This document shows, piece after piece, positions 25,416 to 34,880 of a stretch of 64,000 bases of DNA; the stretch's first letter is position 1; each line of letters opens with the position of its first letter. A model generated the notes under the pieces. That model had not been told where the DNA came from and ran no database searches. It was given only the letters and a program-made list of their open reading frames with translations. Source of the stretch: Lactiplantibacillus daoliensis (GTDB taxonomy: Bacteria; Bacillota; Bacilli; Lactobacillales; Lactobacillaceae); the NCBI RefSeq assembly GCF_005405005.1, contig NZ_BJDH01000006.1:1-64000 (forward strand). Reading direction: 5' to 3'. A program made the position numbers and the translations under genes.

Positions 25416-27416
25416 ATGAAACAAGTGCAATTATTATCACCAATTAAAGGGCAGCTAATACCCTTAAGTGACGTTAAAGATCCAGTGTTTTCACAAGGTA
25501 TGATGGGTAAAGGCTTTGGAGTTGAACCAACCAGTGGTCAAATCGTCGCGCCAGTTAGTGGGCGTATTACGATGGTGGCATCGACTTTACATGCGATTGG
25601 TTTTGCAACCACTGATGGTTTGGAGGTCTTGGTTCATTTAGGAATTGATACCGTTGAATTAAAAGACAACCCACCGTTTAAGCTCAATATTCAGGTTGCG
25701 GATGAAGTTAAAGCCGGCGACAAAATCGGGACGATGGATTTAGCAGCGGTCAAGGCTGCTGGTAAGGAAACGACGGTCATTTTGGCAGTCACAAATACCG
25801 CGGACAAGGTGGCTGAATTGACACCAAACCTAGGAAATGTTGCTGCAGGGTCAGTGGCTGCACAAGTAGACTTGCAGGCTGAAACTGCGGCGACCACCAC
25901 GCCAACGCCGGATAAAGGCAACGGCGGTAAGTATGATGCTTTAGCGAGTCAAATCATCACGAACATTGGTGGTGCTGGGAACGTGAAGAGCGTTATTCAT
26001 TGTATCACCAGAGTTCGGTTCTATTTAAAGGATGAGAGCATTGCGAAGGATGATGTGATTCGCAATCTGAAAGGTGTTATCGACGTTGCCAAGGCTGGTG
26101 GTCAATATCAAGTTGTTATTGGCCCAGCAGTCACAGACGTTTATGACGCGGTTGTTTCCCAGCTTGGCCCAGGGTTCGGTGACGATGATGCTTCCGCTAT
26201 TGCTAGTGAAAAAGAAGCCAATAAGGCCGCGTGGAAAAAGATGACCCCTTGGCAAAAGGTTAAGCATGGTTTTAGTGCCTTAATTGGGGTGATCACCGGG
26301 TCCATGATTCCGGTCATCGGCTTGTTGGCTGCTTCAGGTATTTTAAAAGGGGTCTTAGCCCTACTGACCTCCTTCAAACTCGTTTCTGCAACGACGACAA
26401 CTTATGTGATTATCAATGCGATGGGGGATTCAGTCTTCTACTTCTTACCAATCTTCGTCGGGTTCACTGCTGCCAAGAAACTAGGCTCTGATCCAGTCAT
26501 TATGGGAATCATTGGTGGGGTGCTGACGTATCCAACGATTGTGGCGATTGCCAGCACTGGTAAAGTTACCAGTCATTTACTAGGTATGGGAATTAACGCT
26601 AATTTCTTTGGATTACCAGTTCACGTGGCTTCATACAGCTATTCTATCTTCCCAATGATTGCTGGTGCTTGGTTAGCTAGCAAGTTGGAACCATGGCTGA
26701 AACGTGTGATTCCAACCGTCTTACGAATGATCTTTGTCCCATTACTCGAAGTTATTATTATTTCTGGTGCGATTATCTTATTCCTCGGACCAATTATCAC
26801 CGCCTTCTCTGGTGCTTTAGCGGCCGGGATTGTAAAAATCTACGAACTCAGTCCAGCAATTTCTGGGTTGATCATTGGTGGTTTCTATCAGGTCTTGGTT
26901 ATCTTCGGCTTGCACTGGGCGATTATTCCAATTGTAGCCAACGATATTGCCACGACTGGTCACAGCTACTTGAATGCGATTGTTTCAGCAACGATGGTTG
27001 CCCAAGGTGGGGCTGTCTTAGCGATTGCCATGAAATCAAAGGTTGCCAATATTAAAGAATTAGCTTGGCCAGCAACGATTTCAGCCTTCTCTGGTGTGAC
27101 AGAACCTGCCATGTACGGGATTAACTTGAAATACGGTCGGGCCTTCGTCACTGCCAGCATTGGTGGGGCCGTCGGTGGTTTCTTAACCGGCTTGATGCAT
27201 GTTAATATGTGGGGCTTCGCTGGTTCCTTAATCGGCTTCACGTCCTTCGTTAACCCGAAAGGTTTGGACTTCAGTTTCTGGGGTTTCTGGATTGCTTCAA
27301 TCGCTGATATTATTGTCGCCTTTACGTTGACTTACATGTTTGGTTTCTCAGACGCGGATGTTAAAAATGTTAAGACTGCGCCAAAGAAGAAACATTTAGG
27401 CCAACAAGCTGCATAA
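25416..27416 (+). CDS. PTS sugar transporter, EIIA-EIIB-EIIC fusion, trehalose type
   Basis: The 666-residue protein takes up and phosphorylates a sugar. Domain order is IIA (residues 1-150, phospho-His74 in VHLGIDTV), a Thr/Ala linker, IIB (from about 172, phospho-Cys196 in IHCITRVRF), then a IIC membrane domain with about ten helices and the GVTEPAMYGINLKYGR motif. It belongs to the glucose/beta-glucoside superfamily; assignment to trehalose rests on the adjacent treA remnant. AAGGGGG lies 8 bases before the ATG. The frame is intact although its partner hydrolase is broken. Confidence 0.88.
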   Translation: MKQVQLLSPIKGQLIPLSDVKDPVFSQGMMGKGFGVEPTSGQIVAPVSGRITMVASTLHAIGFATTDGLEVLVHLGIDTVELKDNPPFKLNIQVADEVKAGDKIGTMDLAAVKAAGKETTVILAVTNTADKVAELTPNLGNVAAGSVAAQVDLQAETAATTTPTPDKGNGGKYDALASQIITNIGGAGNVKSVIHCITRVRFYLKDESIAKDDVIRNLKGVIDVAKAGGQYQVVIGPAVTDVYDAVVSQLGPGFGDDDASAIASEKEANKAAWKKMTPWQKVKHGFSALIGVITGSMIPVIGLLAASGILKGVLALLTSFKLVSATTTTYVIINAMGDSVFYFLPIFVGFTAAKKLGSDPVIMGIIGGVLTYPTIVAIASTGKVTSHLLGMGINANFFGLPVHVASYSYSIFPMIAGAWLASKLEPWLKRVIPTVLRMIFVPLLEVIIISGAIILFLGPIITAFSGALAAGIVKIYELSPAISGLIIGGFYQVLVIFGLHWAIIPIVANDIATTGHSYLNAIVSATMVAQGGAVLAIAMKSKVANIKELAWPATISAFSGVTEPAMYGINLKYGRAFVTASIGGAVGGFLTGLMHVNMWGFAGSLIGFTSFVNPKGLDFSFWGFWIASIADIIVAFTLTYMFGFSDADVKNVKTAPKKKHLGQQAA

Positions 27417-27454
27417 TCTAACTTCAATATAAGTCTTAGAATTTGATCACGCCT

Positions 27455-27494
27455 TAAAAGTTCGTTGCAGATGATTGCAGCGGACTTTTTATTT
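27455..27494 (+). terminator. Terminator of the PTS gene
   Basis: AAAGTTCG pairs with CGGACTTT (one G-T pair) with inner TGCA pairing, followed by TTTTTATTT. Confidence 0.75.
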
Positions 27495-27612
27495 CGCGAA
27501 AAGTTGAACATGGATTATGGAAAACGCCTCCGGTTATCACTGATGACAGGCGGCGATGAGACATAATCGGCCGGTCAAGCAGCGGCGAAGTTGACGAAAT
27601 CAGCGCAACTAG

Positions 27613-27659
27613 TTGACATTTCAAATAATAGCTGTTTTAATGTAACTTATAAAGTTACA
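27613..27659 (+). promoter_or_regulatory. Promoter with perfect operator palindrome
   Basis: TTGACA (27613-27618), 17 bases, and TTTAAT (27636-27641) form a promoter. TGTAACTTATAAAGTTACA (27641-27659) is an inverted repeat with perfect 8-base arms and a 3-base centre, lying on the transcription start. GTAAC-type palindromes are typical of HxlR-family operators; that identity is inference. Confidence 0.7.
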
Positions 27660-27677
27660 GGAAAGTGGGAACTAAAA

Positions 27678-28544
27678 ATGAAAATAACGATAACTGGTGC
27701 AACTGGTCATTTAGGGACTCAAATTGTGAAGGCGTTAAGTCAGCTAGTGCCGGCAACGCAACTCAATTTAGGCGTCCATACAGTCAGTAAAGCGGCGGCT
27801 TTTGCCGCAGCGGGCATGACTGTGATGGCAATGGATTATCACGATGTGGCTAGTTTGAAGCCGGTGTTGGCGGATAGTGATGTTTTTATTTATGTACCAA
27901 GTAAGAGTCATGATAGCTATTCGCGGGTGAGTGAATTTGAAAATGTCATTCAGGCAGCGGAAACAAGTCGAGTCAAGCATATTTTAGTCATGGGTTTTAT
28001 CGCGGATCAAATAAATAATCCCTTTGCGTTGTCAGCTTTCTACGGCTACGTTCCGCGCCGGTTAGCAGCTTCTAGTCTACACTACACGATTATCCGTAAT
28101 GCGCTGTATGCTGATCCGTTGGTGCCTTATTTGCCAGAATTGATTGAACGACAGAATGTGATTTATCCGATGGCGGATCAAGCGTTGAGTTTTATCAGTC
28201 AGGCGGATAGCGCAGCCGCTTTTGCCAAAGTTGCAACCACGCCACGATTGTTAGGAAATGGACGAATCTATACGTTGACGCAGTCGCAATCTTATACGAT
28301 GCCTGCTTTGGCAAATGTCTTGAGTCAAGTTTCAAACCAGCCGATCGGGTATGAACCAGTGACCTTGGCAGAGTTTGAAGCGTTATATAATGCAGGCAAC
28401 GAAGGTCATATGTTGGCTTCGATGTATGCTGGTGGTGCCTTAGGCCTGTTGAGTGACGTGAGTGATGATTACGAGACGATTATGGGACATCCTGCCCAAT
28501 CATTGGTCGATTTTTTACAAACGAATTACCCTAAAAAGGCCTAA
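27678..28544 (+). CDS. NmrA-like NAD(P)-binding oxidoreductase
   Basis: The 288-residue protein starts with the nucleotide motif ITGATGHLGTQIV and follows the atypical SDR/NmrA pattern of quinone-oxidoreductase-like proteins (QorB/YtfG type), without the YxxxK catalytic pair of classical SDRs. It probably reduces quinones or senses NADP(H). The ATG at 27678 was chosen because the fold begins there and the frame upstream crosses the promoter and operator. The ribosome site is weak. A perfect operator at the start site suggests induction by a redox-responsive repressor. Confidence 0.85.
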   Translation: MKITITGATGHLGTQIVKALSQLVPATQLNLGVHTVSKAAAFAAAGMTVMAMDYHDVASLKPVLADSDVFIYVPSKSHDSYSRVSEFENVIQAAETSRVKHILVMGFIADQINNPFALSAFYGYVPRRLAASSLHYTIIRNALYADPLVPYLPELIERQNVIYPMADQALSFISQADSAAAFAKVATTPRLLGNGRIYTLTQSQSYTMPALANVLSQVSNQPIGYEPVTLAEFEALYNAGNEGHMLASMYAGGALGLLSDVSDDYETIMGHPAQSLVDFLQTNYPKKA

Positions 28545-28637
28545 AGTCACCTAAAATTCATGGTCAAGGCACTGGGCGGTCCCCATTCCATGCTATAATT
28601 TAAACTGACAAGAGCATTTGGAAAGGGGGACGCTAGC

Positions 28638-29084
28638 ATGTCTGAACAAATGAGTCCAGATTTTCGCGACTTGTTTCATCGGGGACAACTGACAATTGGT
28701 ATCAGTGAGTTAAGCAGAATGACTGGTGTCTCGCCACGCCAGCTGCGTTATTGGCAAAAAAAGGGATATATTATTCCTAAAAATGAAGACGAACCGGGGC
28801 GCGCGCGGATTTACACCATGAAAATGGTGATTAAAGCGGCCGCCATGAGCAATTTGTTGCAGACCGGTTATACGTTAAAAGCGGCTGCCGCACAAGTGGA
28901 TGAACGCATGCGGCCGGCACAAACGATGTATCGTCTTTTATTTGGTCGGTACCAAGGCTATGAAGTGGCGACAGATGGCCAGCTATTAGTGGATTTAGGA
29001 CAATTTGATCCAGATCCCACACAAGAAATTTTTGTGAAGCTGGTGGATGATCAGCCGAAGTTTATTTTGAAGGCTAGGGACTAA
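28638..29084 (+). CDS. MerR-family transcriptional regulator
   Basis: The 148-residue protein has a MerR winged helix-turn-helix (ISELSRMTGVSPRQLRYWQKKGYI, about residues 20-43) and a short coiled region (AAAQVDERM). The C-terminal part is small and lacks metal-binding cysteines, so the signal is unknown. A helix-turn-helix preceded by a 15-residue extension resembles GlnR-like MerR proteins, but the GlnR tail is missing. AAAGGGGGA precedes the ATG by about 8 bases. It has its own terminator. Confidence 0.85.
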   Translation: MSEQMSPDFRDLFHRGQLTIGISELSRMTGVSPRQLRYWQKKGYIIPKNEDEPGRARIYTMKMVIKAAAMSNLLQTGYTLKAAAAQVDERMRPAQTMYRLLFGRYQGYEVATDGQLLVDLGQFDPDPTQEIFVKLVDDQPKFILKARD

Positions 29085-29130
29085 AAATACTCACCAAGTT
29101 GCGGTTAGACTGCAATTTGGTGAGTATTTT
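29084..29130. terminator. Bidirectional terminator after the MerR gene
   Basis: A 19-base stem with one mismatch (29084-29102 with 29112-29130) has A on the left and T on the right, serving the MerR gene and the convergent minus-strand operon. Confidence 0.92.
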
Positions 29131-29141
29131 AGTTTGGTCAG

Positions 29142-29582
29142 TTATTTTGTAAATTCTGTCAAAATGCGTTGCGAAGCCCGTGCACTAAACTGATTAGTTT
29201 GTAGCTGGTCAAAAATGTCTTTCATAATAGCGGTCAATTGCTTGTCAGTTAAGCCCTGTGCGGCGAGCGTATTGATCACGACCTGCAATAAATCTAGCGG
29301 TAAAATTGGTCGTTTTTCAGGATGATTGTCGAAGAATTCTTGAACCGCTTGATCATGAAGTTGCCAGTAGACTGGGTTTTTGACGTCATCAAAAATAGTC
29401 TTCAGTTTTTCTAATGTGGGTGACAACGGAATGTTTTTAGCAATCAGCGTTGTTAACATGCCTTCTCGTTCCGGAATCCGAACATCGGCAACGTAATCTT
29501 TCAACAATAAGAAATGCGTCTTGAACGGTGGTCGTAAGCTAAAGGTCATCGTCAAGGCAATTTGACTGTCATTATCTGCCAT
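29142..29582 (-). CDS. Hypothetical protein, 146 residues
   Basis: This soluble protein has no recognised motif. It appears mostly helical in the second half (LQVVINTLAAQGLTDKQLTAIMKDIFDQL), with a strand-rich start (ALTMTFSLRPPFKTHFLLLKDYV). The ATG at 29580-29582 follows AAGGGAG by 9 bases; the two residues upstream in the open frame are dropped. It lies 21 bases downstream of the rRNA methyltransferase gene on the same strand, so the two are probably co-transcribed. Confidence 0.75.
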   Translation of the reverse strand: MADNDSQIALTMTFSLRPPFKTHFLLLKDYVADVRIPEREGMLTTLIAKNIPLSPTLEKLKTIFDDVKNPVYWQLHDQAVQEFFDNHPEKRPILPLDLLQVVINTLAAQGLTDKQLTAIMKDIFDQLQTNQFSARASQRILTEFTK

Positions 29583-29603
29583 AAGCAAAAACTCCCTTGC
29601 TGA

Positions 29604-31049
29604 TTAATGCCGCTTGGTGAAACGGACGACCGCTTCACAGCGTGCGGTTTGTGGAAACATATCAATTGATTGAATGTAATCGACCTGGTAGCCGCGGGTC
29701 AATTGACGCAGATCTTGGGCTAACGTTGAGGGATTACAAGAAATATAAACGAGCTTTTCTGGGGCACTTTGTAAAATAGCGTCGATAAGCACGTCGTCTA
29801 AACCAGTTCGAGGTGGATCAACCACAATTGCATTTGGCGCAAAACCACTAGCTAACCATTGTGGTAACAACGTTTCGGCTTCACCAACTTCGTATTTGGC
29901 ATTGGTGATCTGGTTGCGCTTAGCATTTTCGTTGGCGTCCGCCACAGCTGCGGGAATCGTATCCATGCCACGAACTTCTTGAGCCACATCGGCCAATGAC
30001 AAACCAATCGTCCCAACACCGGAATAGGCATCAACTAAGGTTTCGTGTGGGGCTAGGTTTAACGCGGTGCGAGCCAGTTGATAGAGTTTCTTGGTTTGTT
30101 CAGGGTTCAATTGGAAGAAAGCTCGCGCTGATAAATCGAAGGCAAGCCCATCTAATTCTTCGGTAATCGTTGGTTTACCAGCCAATAAAGTGGTCTGGTC
30201 ACCCCAGATTAAAGAAGTTTTGCCAATATTCACATTTTGCATCACAGAGACGACCATTGGTAATTTATCGGCAATCTTCATGAGTAGTTGATGCTTTTTT
30301 GGGAATTTAGGCGTATTTGTGACAAAGACGAGTTGAACTTCCCCAGTTGCTGCGGCTGCTCTAACAACGACGGTTTTGACAATACCAGAATTGTGTTCCT
30401 CATCATAGATAGGAACGGCTGATTCTTCCAGCCATTTAACAACGGCCCGCATAACGGTCATCGTTACCGGCATTTGTACGGAACAAGTGGGTAAATCAAC
30501 TAAGTCATGACTGTTTTCCTTATAGAGTCCGGCGGCAACGTGACCATCGATCATCCGAACTTGGAATTGAGCCTTATTTCGGTATTCATAGGGGTCGTCC
30601 ATGCCAATAGTTGGGCGGATGTCATACTGTCGGAAACCAGCTGGTTGGTATTTTTCGAGTGCTTGCCGAATTAAGTCTTGCTTGAACTTTAGTTGAGCTG
30701 GGTAGTCTAAATGTTCTAGTTCAAAACCACCGACTTCACCGGCATATTCATCACGAGGATCAACGCGATCAGGACTAAATTTCCGGATTTTCCGAATTTT
30801 AGCTTCCAAGTAACGCGGATGGACGGTGGTGACTTCTGCGACGATGACTTCACTGGGTAAAGCACCTTTCACGAAGGTGATCACGTGCTTATAGTAGCCG
30901 ATTCCTTCGCCATTGATGCCGAGTCGCTTAATGGTTAATGGGAAACGTTGTCCCAAAGTGATATCGGATTGGACTTTTTCAACCGGCTGACGGCGCGCTT
31001 GGGATGGCCGTGCTGGCCGACGATTTGGATAATGATTCGATTCTGTCAT
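29604..31049 (-). CDS. rlmD: 23S rRNA (uracil-C5)-methyltransferase, RlmD/TrmA family
   Basis: The 481-residue protein carries an N-terminal TRAM RNA-binding domain (about residues 30-90), the SAM motif DAYSGVGTIGL, the DPPRTGLD motif, and the nucleophile loop SCNPSTLAQDL with its cysteine. It methylates a uridine at C5, in this family in 23S rRNA. The exact position (1939 or 747, or both as in RlmCD) cannot be told from sequence. The iron-sulfur cysteines of enterobacterial RlmD were not evident. The ribosome site is weak. Confidence 0.9.
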   Translation of the reverse strand: MTESNHYPNRRPARPSQARRQPVEKVQSDITLGQRFPLTIKRLGINGEGIGYYKHVITFVKGALPSEVIVAEVTTVHPRYLEAKIRKIRKFSPDRVDPRDEYAGEVGGFELEHLDYPAQLKFKQDLIRQALEKYQPAGFRQYDIRPTIGMDDPYEYRNKAQFQVRMIDGHVAAGLYKENSHDLVDLPTCSVQMPVTMTVMRAVVKWLEESAVPIYDEEHNSGIVKTVVVRAAAATGEVQLVFVTNTPKFPKKHQLLMKIADKLPMVVSVMQNVNIGKTSLIWGDQTTLLAGKPTITEELDGLAFDLSARAFFQLNPEQTKKLYQLARTALNLAPHETLVDAYSGVGTIGLSLADVAQEVRGMDTIPAAVADANENAKRNQITNAKYEVGEAETLLPQWLASGFAPNAIVVDPPRTGLDDVLIDAILQSAPEKLVYISCNPSTLAQDLRQLTRGYQVDYIQSIDMFPQTARCEAVVRFTKRH

Positions 31050-31273
31050 ATTAGCTTTAACTAACCTCGTTTTCTGTTAACTGCGTTCAAGTCATTATAG
31101 CATGTCGACTGATGGTAAAGGGGAAAAGCGCAGTTTGCTGAACTGTGTGTGAAGATAAGAACAGACAACGTGTTGTCAAAAAATGGGATCATGTAACGCC
31201 GTTCAGGGTGGCAATGAGGCGATAGTTGGGACCCGATAATGTAAGCGATTTATGCTAAAATTAGGTCAACTAG

Positions 31274-31712
31274 AAAGTTAAAAATTGCCGTCTGCACGAG
31301 GATATCAACAATCAGGCGGTGAAAACTAGTCGATTACTACGCTTCCGGTTGTTGCGGATAACATGCGGACGAGGGACCAGTTCAAGCCTTAGAAACGTCT
31401 TGAACCTTGCCCGGAAGCTTTGCCAAAACCGCAAATCTCCCGGACCGTCCGTGGTGTAAGGCCGGCAAAGAACGCCGGTCAAACACCACCTGCACGTCCG
31501 ATGCTATCAGCAACAACCTCTAGTTAATTACGCTTAGCGGAGTCAGTCGAAATCGGTGTGCAGTGTCGGCAAGAATAGTCGGCGTTCTTGGCTGACTATT
31601 CTTGCGGGGCAATTCAAAGACGTGTTTTGTCGGCTTGGAATTGAGGCGTCAGACCGTACCTTGGCTGGCGCCGTCCCCCTCACAGCACACCGATTTTGAC
31701 TGACGGAGCGCT
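31274..31712 (+). repeat. Dispersed structured repeat, copy b
   Basis: This is the most complete plus-oriented copy, 439 bp, filling most of the gap 31050-31808. GGTTGTTGC-type arm 31348-31371 pairs with 31494-31517 to make a stem of over 20 bp. Inside are TTCAAG/CTTGAA (31381-31386 with 31399-31404) and GTGGTGT/ACACCAC with inner CCGGC/GCCGG. Where copy b has CGGACG/CGTCCG, copy a has CGAACG/CGTTCG, a compensatory change. Confidence 0.85.
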
Positions 31713-31808
31713 GAATTTAGACGTAAAGGTTACTGGTACCACAACATTTATAATGTTTTTGAGTCTTTCAAGCTTTGGTCAACTAAAAGTGGAGTGGAGG
31801 GGTGTTTG

Positions 31809-32459
31809 ATGAGTGCTTTAATGACGCTAGCAAATGTGAATTATCAGGTTGGAGATAACTTGATTTTAAAGGACATCAATTTAGGAGTTCCGGCTGGGGC
31901 GCACTATACGATTACCGGTCCGTCTGGGAGTGGAAAAAGTACGCTTTTGCGCTTAATGGCCGCCATGATTTCGAAGACGAGTGGGGACTTGGTTTTTGAT
32001 GGTCAACCGATTGAGAGCTATGACCCAATCATGTATCGACGAGCAGTTTCATATTGTTTCCAACAGCCAACCTTGTTTGGGGCAACAGTCGCTGACAACT
32101 TGGCGTTTCCTTATCAAATTCGCAAACAAGCAATGGACACCGAGCACGTGACGGCGGCCTTAGAATATGTTGGGTTATCTGCTAAAATGCTGACACAAAA
32201 AATAGAAGACCTATCCGGTGGCGAACGTCAGCGGGTCGCTTTGATTCGCAATATTTTATTTTTACCTAAAATACTGTTGTTGGATGAAGTCACTGCTGGC
32301 TTGGACACGGCTAATAAAGACATCATTCATCAGTGGTTACGACATCTGAATCAGGATCGCCACGTCACAACCATTATGATTACTCATGATACGACCGAGA
32401 TTGACGCTGCAGATCAATTATTACGTGTTGTTGAGGGCCATTTGGAGGTGGGCGCATGA
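31809..32459 (+). CDS. fetA: ABC transporter ATPase, FetA type
   Basis: The 216-residue ATPase has Walker A GPSGSGKST, the Q-loop FQQPTLFG, signature LSGGERQR and Walker B ILLLDEVTAGLD. Its partner downstream is an UPF0014 (FetB) permease, and in Escherichia coli FetAB exports iron and guards against peroxide stress. The ATG at 31809 follows GGAGGGG by 6 bases; the GTG 15 bases upstream overlaps this site. The stop codon overlaps the permease start (ATGA), indicating translational coupling. Confidence 0.88.
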   Translation: MSALMTLANVNYQVGDNLILKDINLGVPAGAHYTITGPSGSGKSTLLRLMAAMISKTSGDLVFDGQPIESYDPIMYRRAVSYCFQQPTLFGATVADNLAFPYQIRKQAMDTEHVTAALEYVGLSAKMLTQKIEDLSGGERQRVALIRNILFLPKILLLDEVTAGLDTANKDIIHQWLRHLNQDRHVTTIMITHDTTEIDAADQLLRVVEGHLEVGA

Positions 32460-33211
32460 ATTTAGTTGTAAATAATACCTCATTGTTCTTGGCGGCAATG
32501 CTGGTACTAGTGGCTCTGGCGATTAGTCTGTGGCAAAAACTAGGCCTAGATAAAGATATTATCATTGGTGTCGTGCGTGCCGTAATTCAACTATTTATCG
32601 TGGGTTATTTATTGAAATATATTTTCCGCGTGAATAATTTTTGGCTGACAACGGCGATGATTCTATTTATTATTTTCAATGCCGCGTGGAACGCTCAGAA
32701 ACGTGGTGCGGGGATTGCTCATGCACTACCCATCTCCTTTTTGGCAATTTTTGTGAGCACCGCTGTGACATTAGGGGTCTTGGTCCTAGCCGGTGCCATC
32801 AAGTTTATACCATCCCAGATGATTCCAATCTCTGGTATGATCGCGTCTAATTCAATGGTTGCGATTGGTTTGGCCTATCGAAGTCTAAACAGCCAATTTC
32901 ATGACCAGCGACAAGGGGTCTTGGAACGTTTAGCTTTAGGGGCCGGCTTGATGGATGCCTCGATTGCAATTGTCCGCGAAGCGATTCGAACAGGGATGTC
33001 ACCAACGATTGATTCGGCTAAAACAGTTGGCTTAGTTAGTTTGCCTGGCATGATGTCTGGTTTGATTTTTGCGGGGGTCGATCCAGTTCGGGCGATTAAA
33101 TACCAAATTATGGTCACTTTCATGTTATTGTCAGCCACTAGCTTAGGCTCAATTATTGCGTGTTACTTGGCCTATCGAAACTTTTATAATGAACAAAAAC
33201 AATTAAAATAG
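32456..33211 (+). CDS. fetB: ABC transporter permease, FetB/UPF0014
   Basis: The 251-residue protein has six to seven hydrophobic helices and the family motifs IPSQMIPISGMIASNSMVAIG and LPGMMSGLIFAGVDP, typical of UPF0014/FetB. With FetA it should form an iron exporter, known for the family but not shown here. Its ATG overlaps the fetA stop codon by 4 bases. No separate promoter is evident. Confidence 0.88.
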   Translation: MNLVVNNTSLFLAAMLVLVALAISLWQKLGLDKDIIIGVVRAVIQLFIVGYLLKYIFRVNNFWLTTAMILFIIFNAAWNAQKRGAGIAHALPISFLAIFVSTAVTLGVLVLAGAIKFIPSQMIPISGMIASNSMVAIGLAYRSLNSQFHDQRQGVLERLALGAGLMDASIAIVREAIRTGMSPTIDSAKTVGLVSLPGMMSGLIFAGVDPVRAIKYQIMVTFMLLSATSLGSIIACYLAYRNFYNEQKQLK

Positions 33212-33263
33212 TGTCTGCTGGTATATGCTATGATAGATTGGATTTTGTAGGGGGTGTAAGTGG

Positions 33264-34349
33264 TTGAGTAATACTGATGTTTGGTTGCCGGTGCCAATGT
33301 ATGTTTATTGGTTTTGGTTGGTACCGGCGAGCTTTGGGGTGATTTTTAGCTGGCGGTATTGGCGTGATAAAGTTCGTCTGAGTAACGGCCTGTGGTTTTC
33401 GCTATTTTTCTATTCATTTTTAACGATGCTGGCGATTACCATTTTAGGGACGAACAATCACCCGTTAATCATTGTTTGTGGTGCAATTTTTATTGGATTT
33501 ATTCTCCTATTAGGGGTGCTGTTCTTCCTCCAAGCATTCTTATTATTGTGGAATGCTTGGATTATGTGGCGGCATGAAAGTCATACGTTGCCGAATATGT
33601 TGACGTTGATTCTAGGTTTAGCGATTTTGATCTTGCCATTTGTGGGCAGTGCTATTGGTAATCGGGTGCCACCGACCGTGAATATGTTTATGACGATCTT
33701 TCCAAATTTAGTAATTTTTTATGTGGCTTTTTGGTTCTACAATTATTTGACTATGTTGGTCATCTATCAGTTTAATCACCCACGGTTACGGCAGGATTAC
33801 ATCATTATCCTGGGTGCTGGTTTGTTAAATGGCGATGAGGTCTCACCATTATTGGCACAACGGATTATGTGTGGTCTGAAATTTTATCAGAAGCAACAAC
33901 GGCGGACCAAGCATCCGGCCGTGATGATCTTTTCTGGCGGTCAGGGTAGTGATGAAACGGTACCGGAAGGGCAAGCAATGCTGGACTATGCCGTTGCTCG
34001 AGGCCTACCCGCCGAAGCTGGCTGGGCTGAAACACAATCGACGACAACTTTAGAGAATATGCGATTTAGCAAAGAGCTGATTGATCAAGGCTCAGTTAAA
34101 GTGCCACACACGATTTTTGTAACAAATAATTATCACACTTTTCGGGCTGGGATGTTTGCCAAACAAGCCGGATTAAAAGCGGATGGCATTGGGGCGCGCA
34201 CGGCACGGTTCTTCTTACCAGATGCGATTATCCGTGAATACATTGCGATTTTTGCACGTCATAAGTGGTGGCACGCCGCTGCAACTGTTGGCATGTTAAT
34301 TTTATCCTTGGCCATGATTTGGTTGGATTGGTATAACGGGCAACTTTAA
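33264..34349 (+). CDS. YdcF/SanA-like (DUF218) membrane protein
   Basis: The 361-residue protein has about five N-terminal membrane helices (to residue 160), then a DUF218 domain starting at YIIILGAGLLNGDEVSPLLAQR with the motif SGGQGSDETVPEGQAM and TNNYHTFRAGMFAKQAG, and a last helix near the C terminus. DUF218 proteins such as SanA, ElyC and YdcF act in envelope integrity, possibly on undecaprenyl lipids. The TTG start has GGGGG 9 bases upstream. It follows fetB by 52 bases and may be in the same operon. Confidence 0.85.
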   Translation: MSNTDVWLPVPMYVYWFWLVPASFGVIFSWRYWRDKVRLSNGLWFSLFFYSFLTMLAITILGTNNHPLIIVCGAIFIGFILLLGVLFFLQAFLLLWNAWIMWRHESHTLPNMLTLILGLAILILPFVGSAIGNRVPPTVNMFMTIFPNLVIFYVAFWFYNYLTMLVIYQFNHPRLRQDYIIILGAGLLNGDEVSPLLAQRIMCGLKFYQKQQRRTKHPAVMIFSGGQGSDETVPEGQAMLDYAVARGLPAEAGWAETQSTTTLENMRFSKELIDQGSVKVPHTIFVTNNYHTFRAGMFAKQAGLKADGIGARTARFFLPDAIIREYIAIFARHKWWHAAATVGMLILSLAMIWLDWYNGQL

Positions 34350-34400
34350 GTAAGTTTGAATTAAAGCAACTACCGGTTGCAAGTTGTGTCCTGCAATGTT

Positions 34401-34682
34401 GCGTCAATAATCAGGCAATGAAAACTTGGCGATTATTTGCTGCTTCCAGTTGTTGCTGATAGCATGCGGACGTGGGACCGGTTCAAGCCTCAGAAACGTC
34501 TTGAACCTCGCCCGGAAGCTTTGCAAAAAACGCAAATCTCCCGGACCGTCCGTGGCGTAAGGCCGGCAAGAAATGCCGGTCAAACGCCACTTGCACGTCC
34601 GATGCAATCAGCAACAACCTCTAGCTAATCAGCTGTTTGGAGCAATTAAGGACTAATCAATGATTCCGACTGACGGAGCGCT
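34401..34682 (+). repeat. Dispersed structured repeat, copy c
   Basis: This is a plus-oriented copy, 282 bp, that keeps the core stem-and-hairpin unit (about 34441-34620) and both ends, including TGACGGAGCGCT (34671-34682). It lacks about 150 bp of the right-hand part present in copies a and b. It sits between the DUF218 gene and the transposase remnant. Confidence 0.82.
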
Positions 34683-34809
34683 GAATGTTGGTGGGGGTTA
34701 CTTTAGACGTAATGGTTATTGGCACTACTACAGTTGTAGCACTTTCGACCTGTAGTAAAACAAACTCATGATTTTTAGGGAGTCTGGGACAAAATTCCCA
34801 GTTCGCATC

Positions 34810-34857
34810 AAAAAAGTAGTTCTGAGAAATCATTTGATTTCTCAGAACTACTTTTTT
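34810..34857. terminator. Perfect 23-bp hairpin beside the transposase remnant
   Basis: Positions 34810-34832 pair perfectly with 34835-34857, with a 2-base centre and runs of A and T at the ends. It could work as a bidirectional terminator. With the nearby GAGTCTGGGACAAAA (34780-34795) it probably belongs to the insertion sequence remnant. Confidence 0.75.
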
Positions 34858-34880
34858 TAAACCTATTAACGACTGATTAT

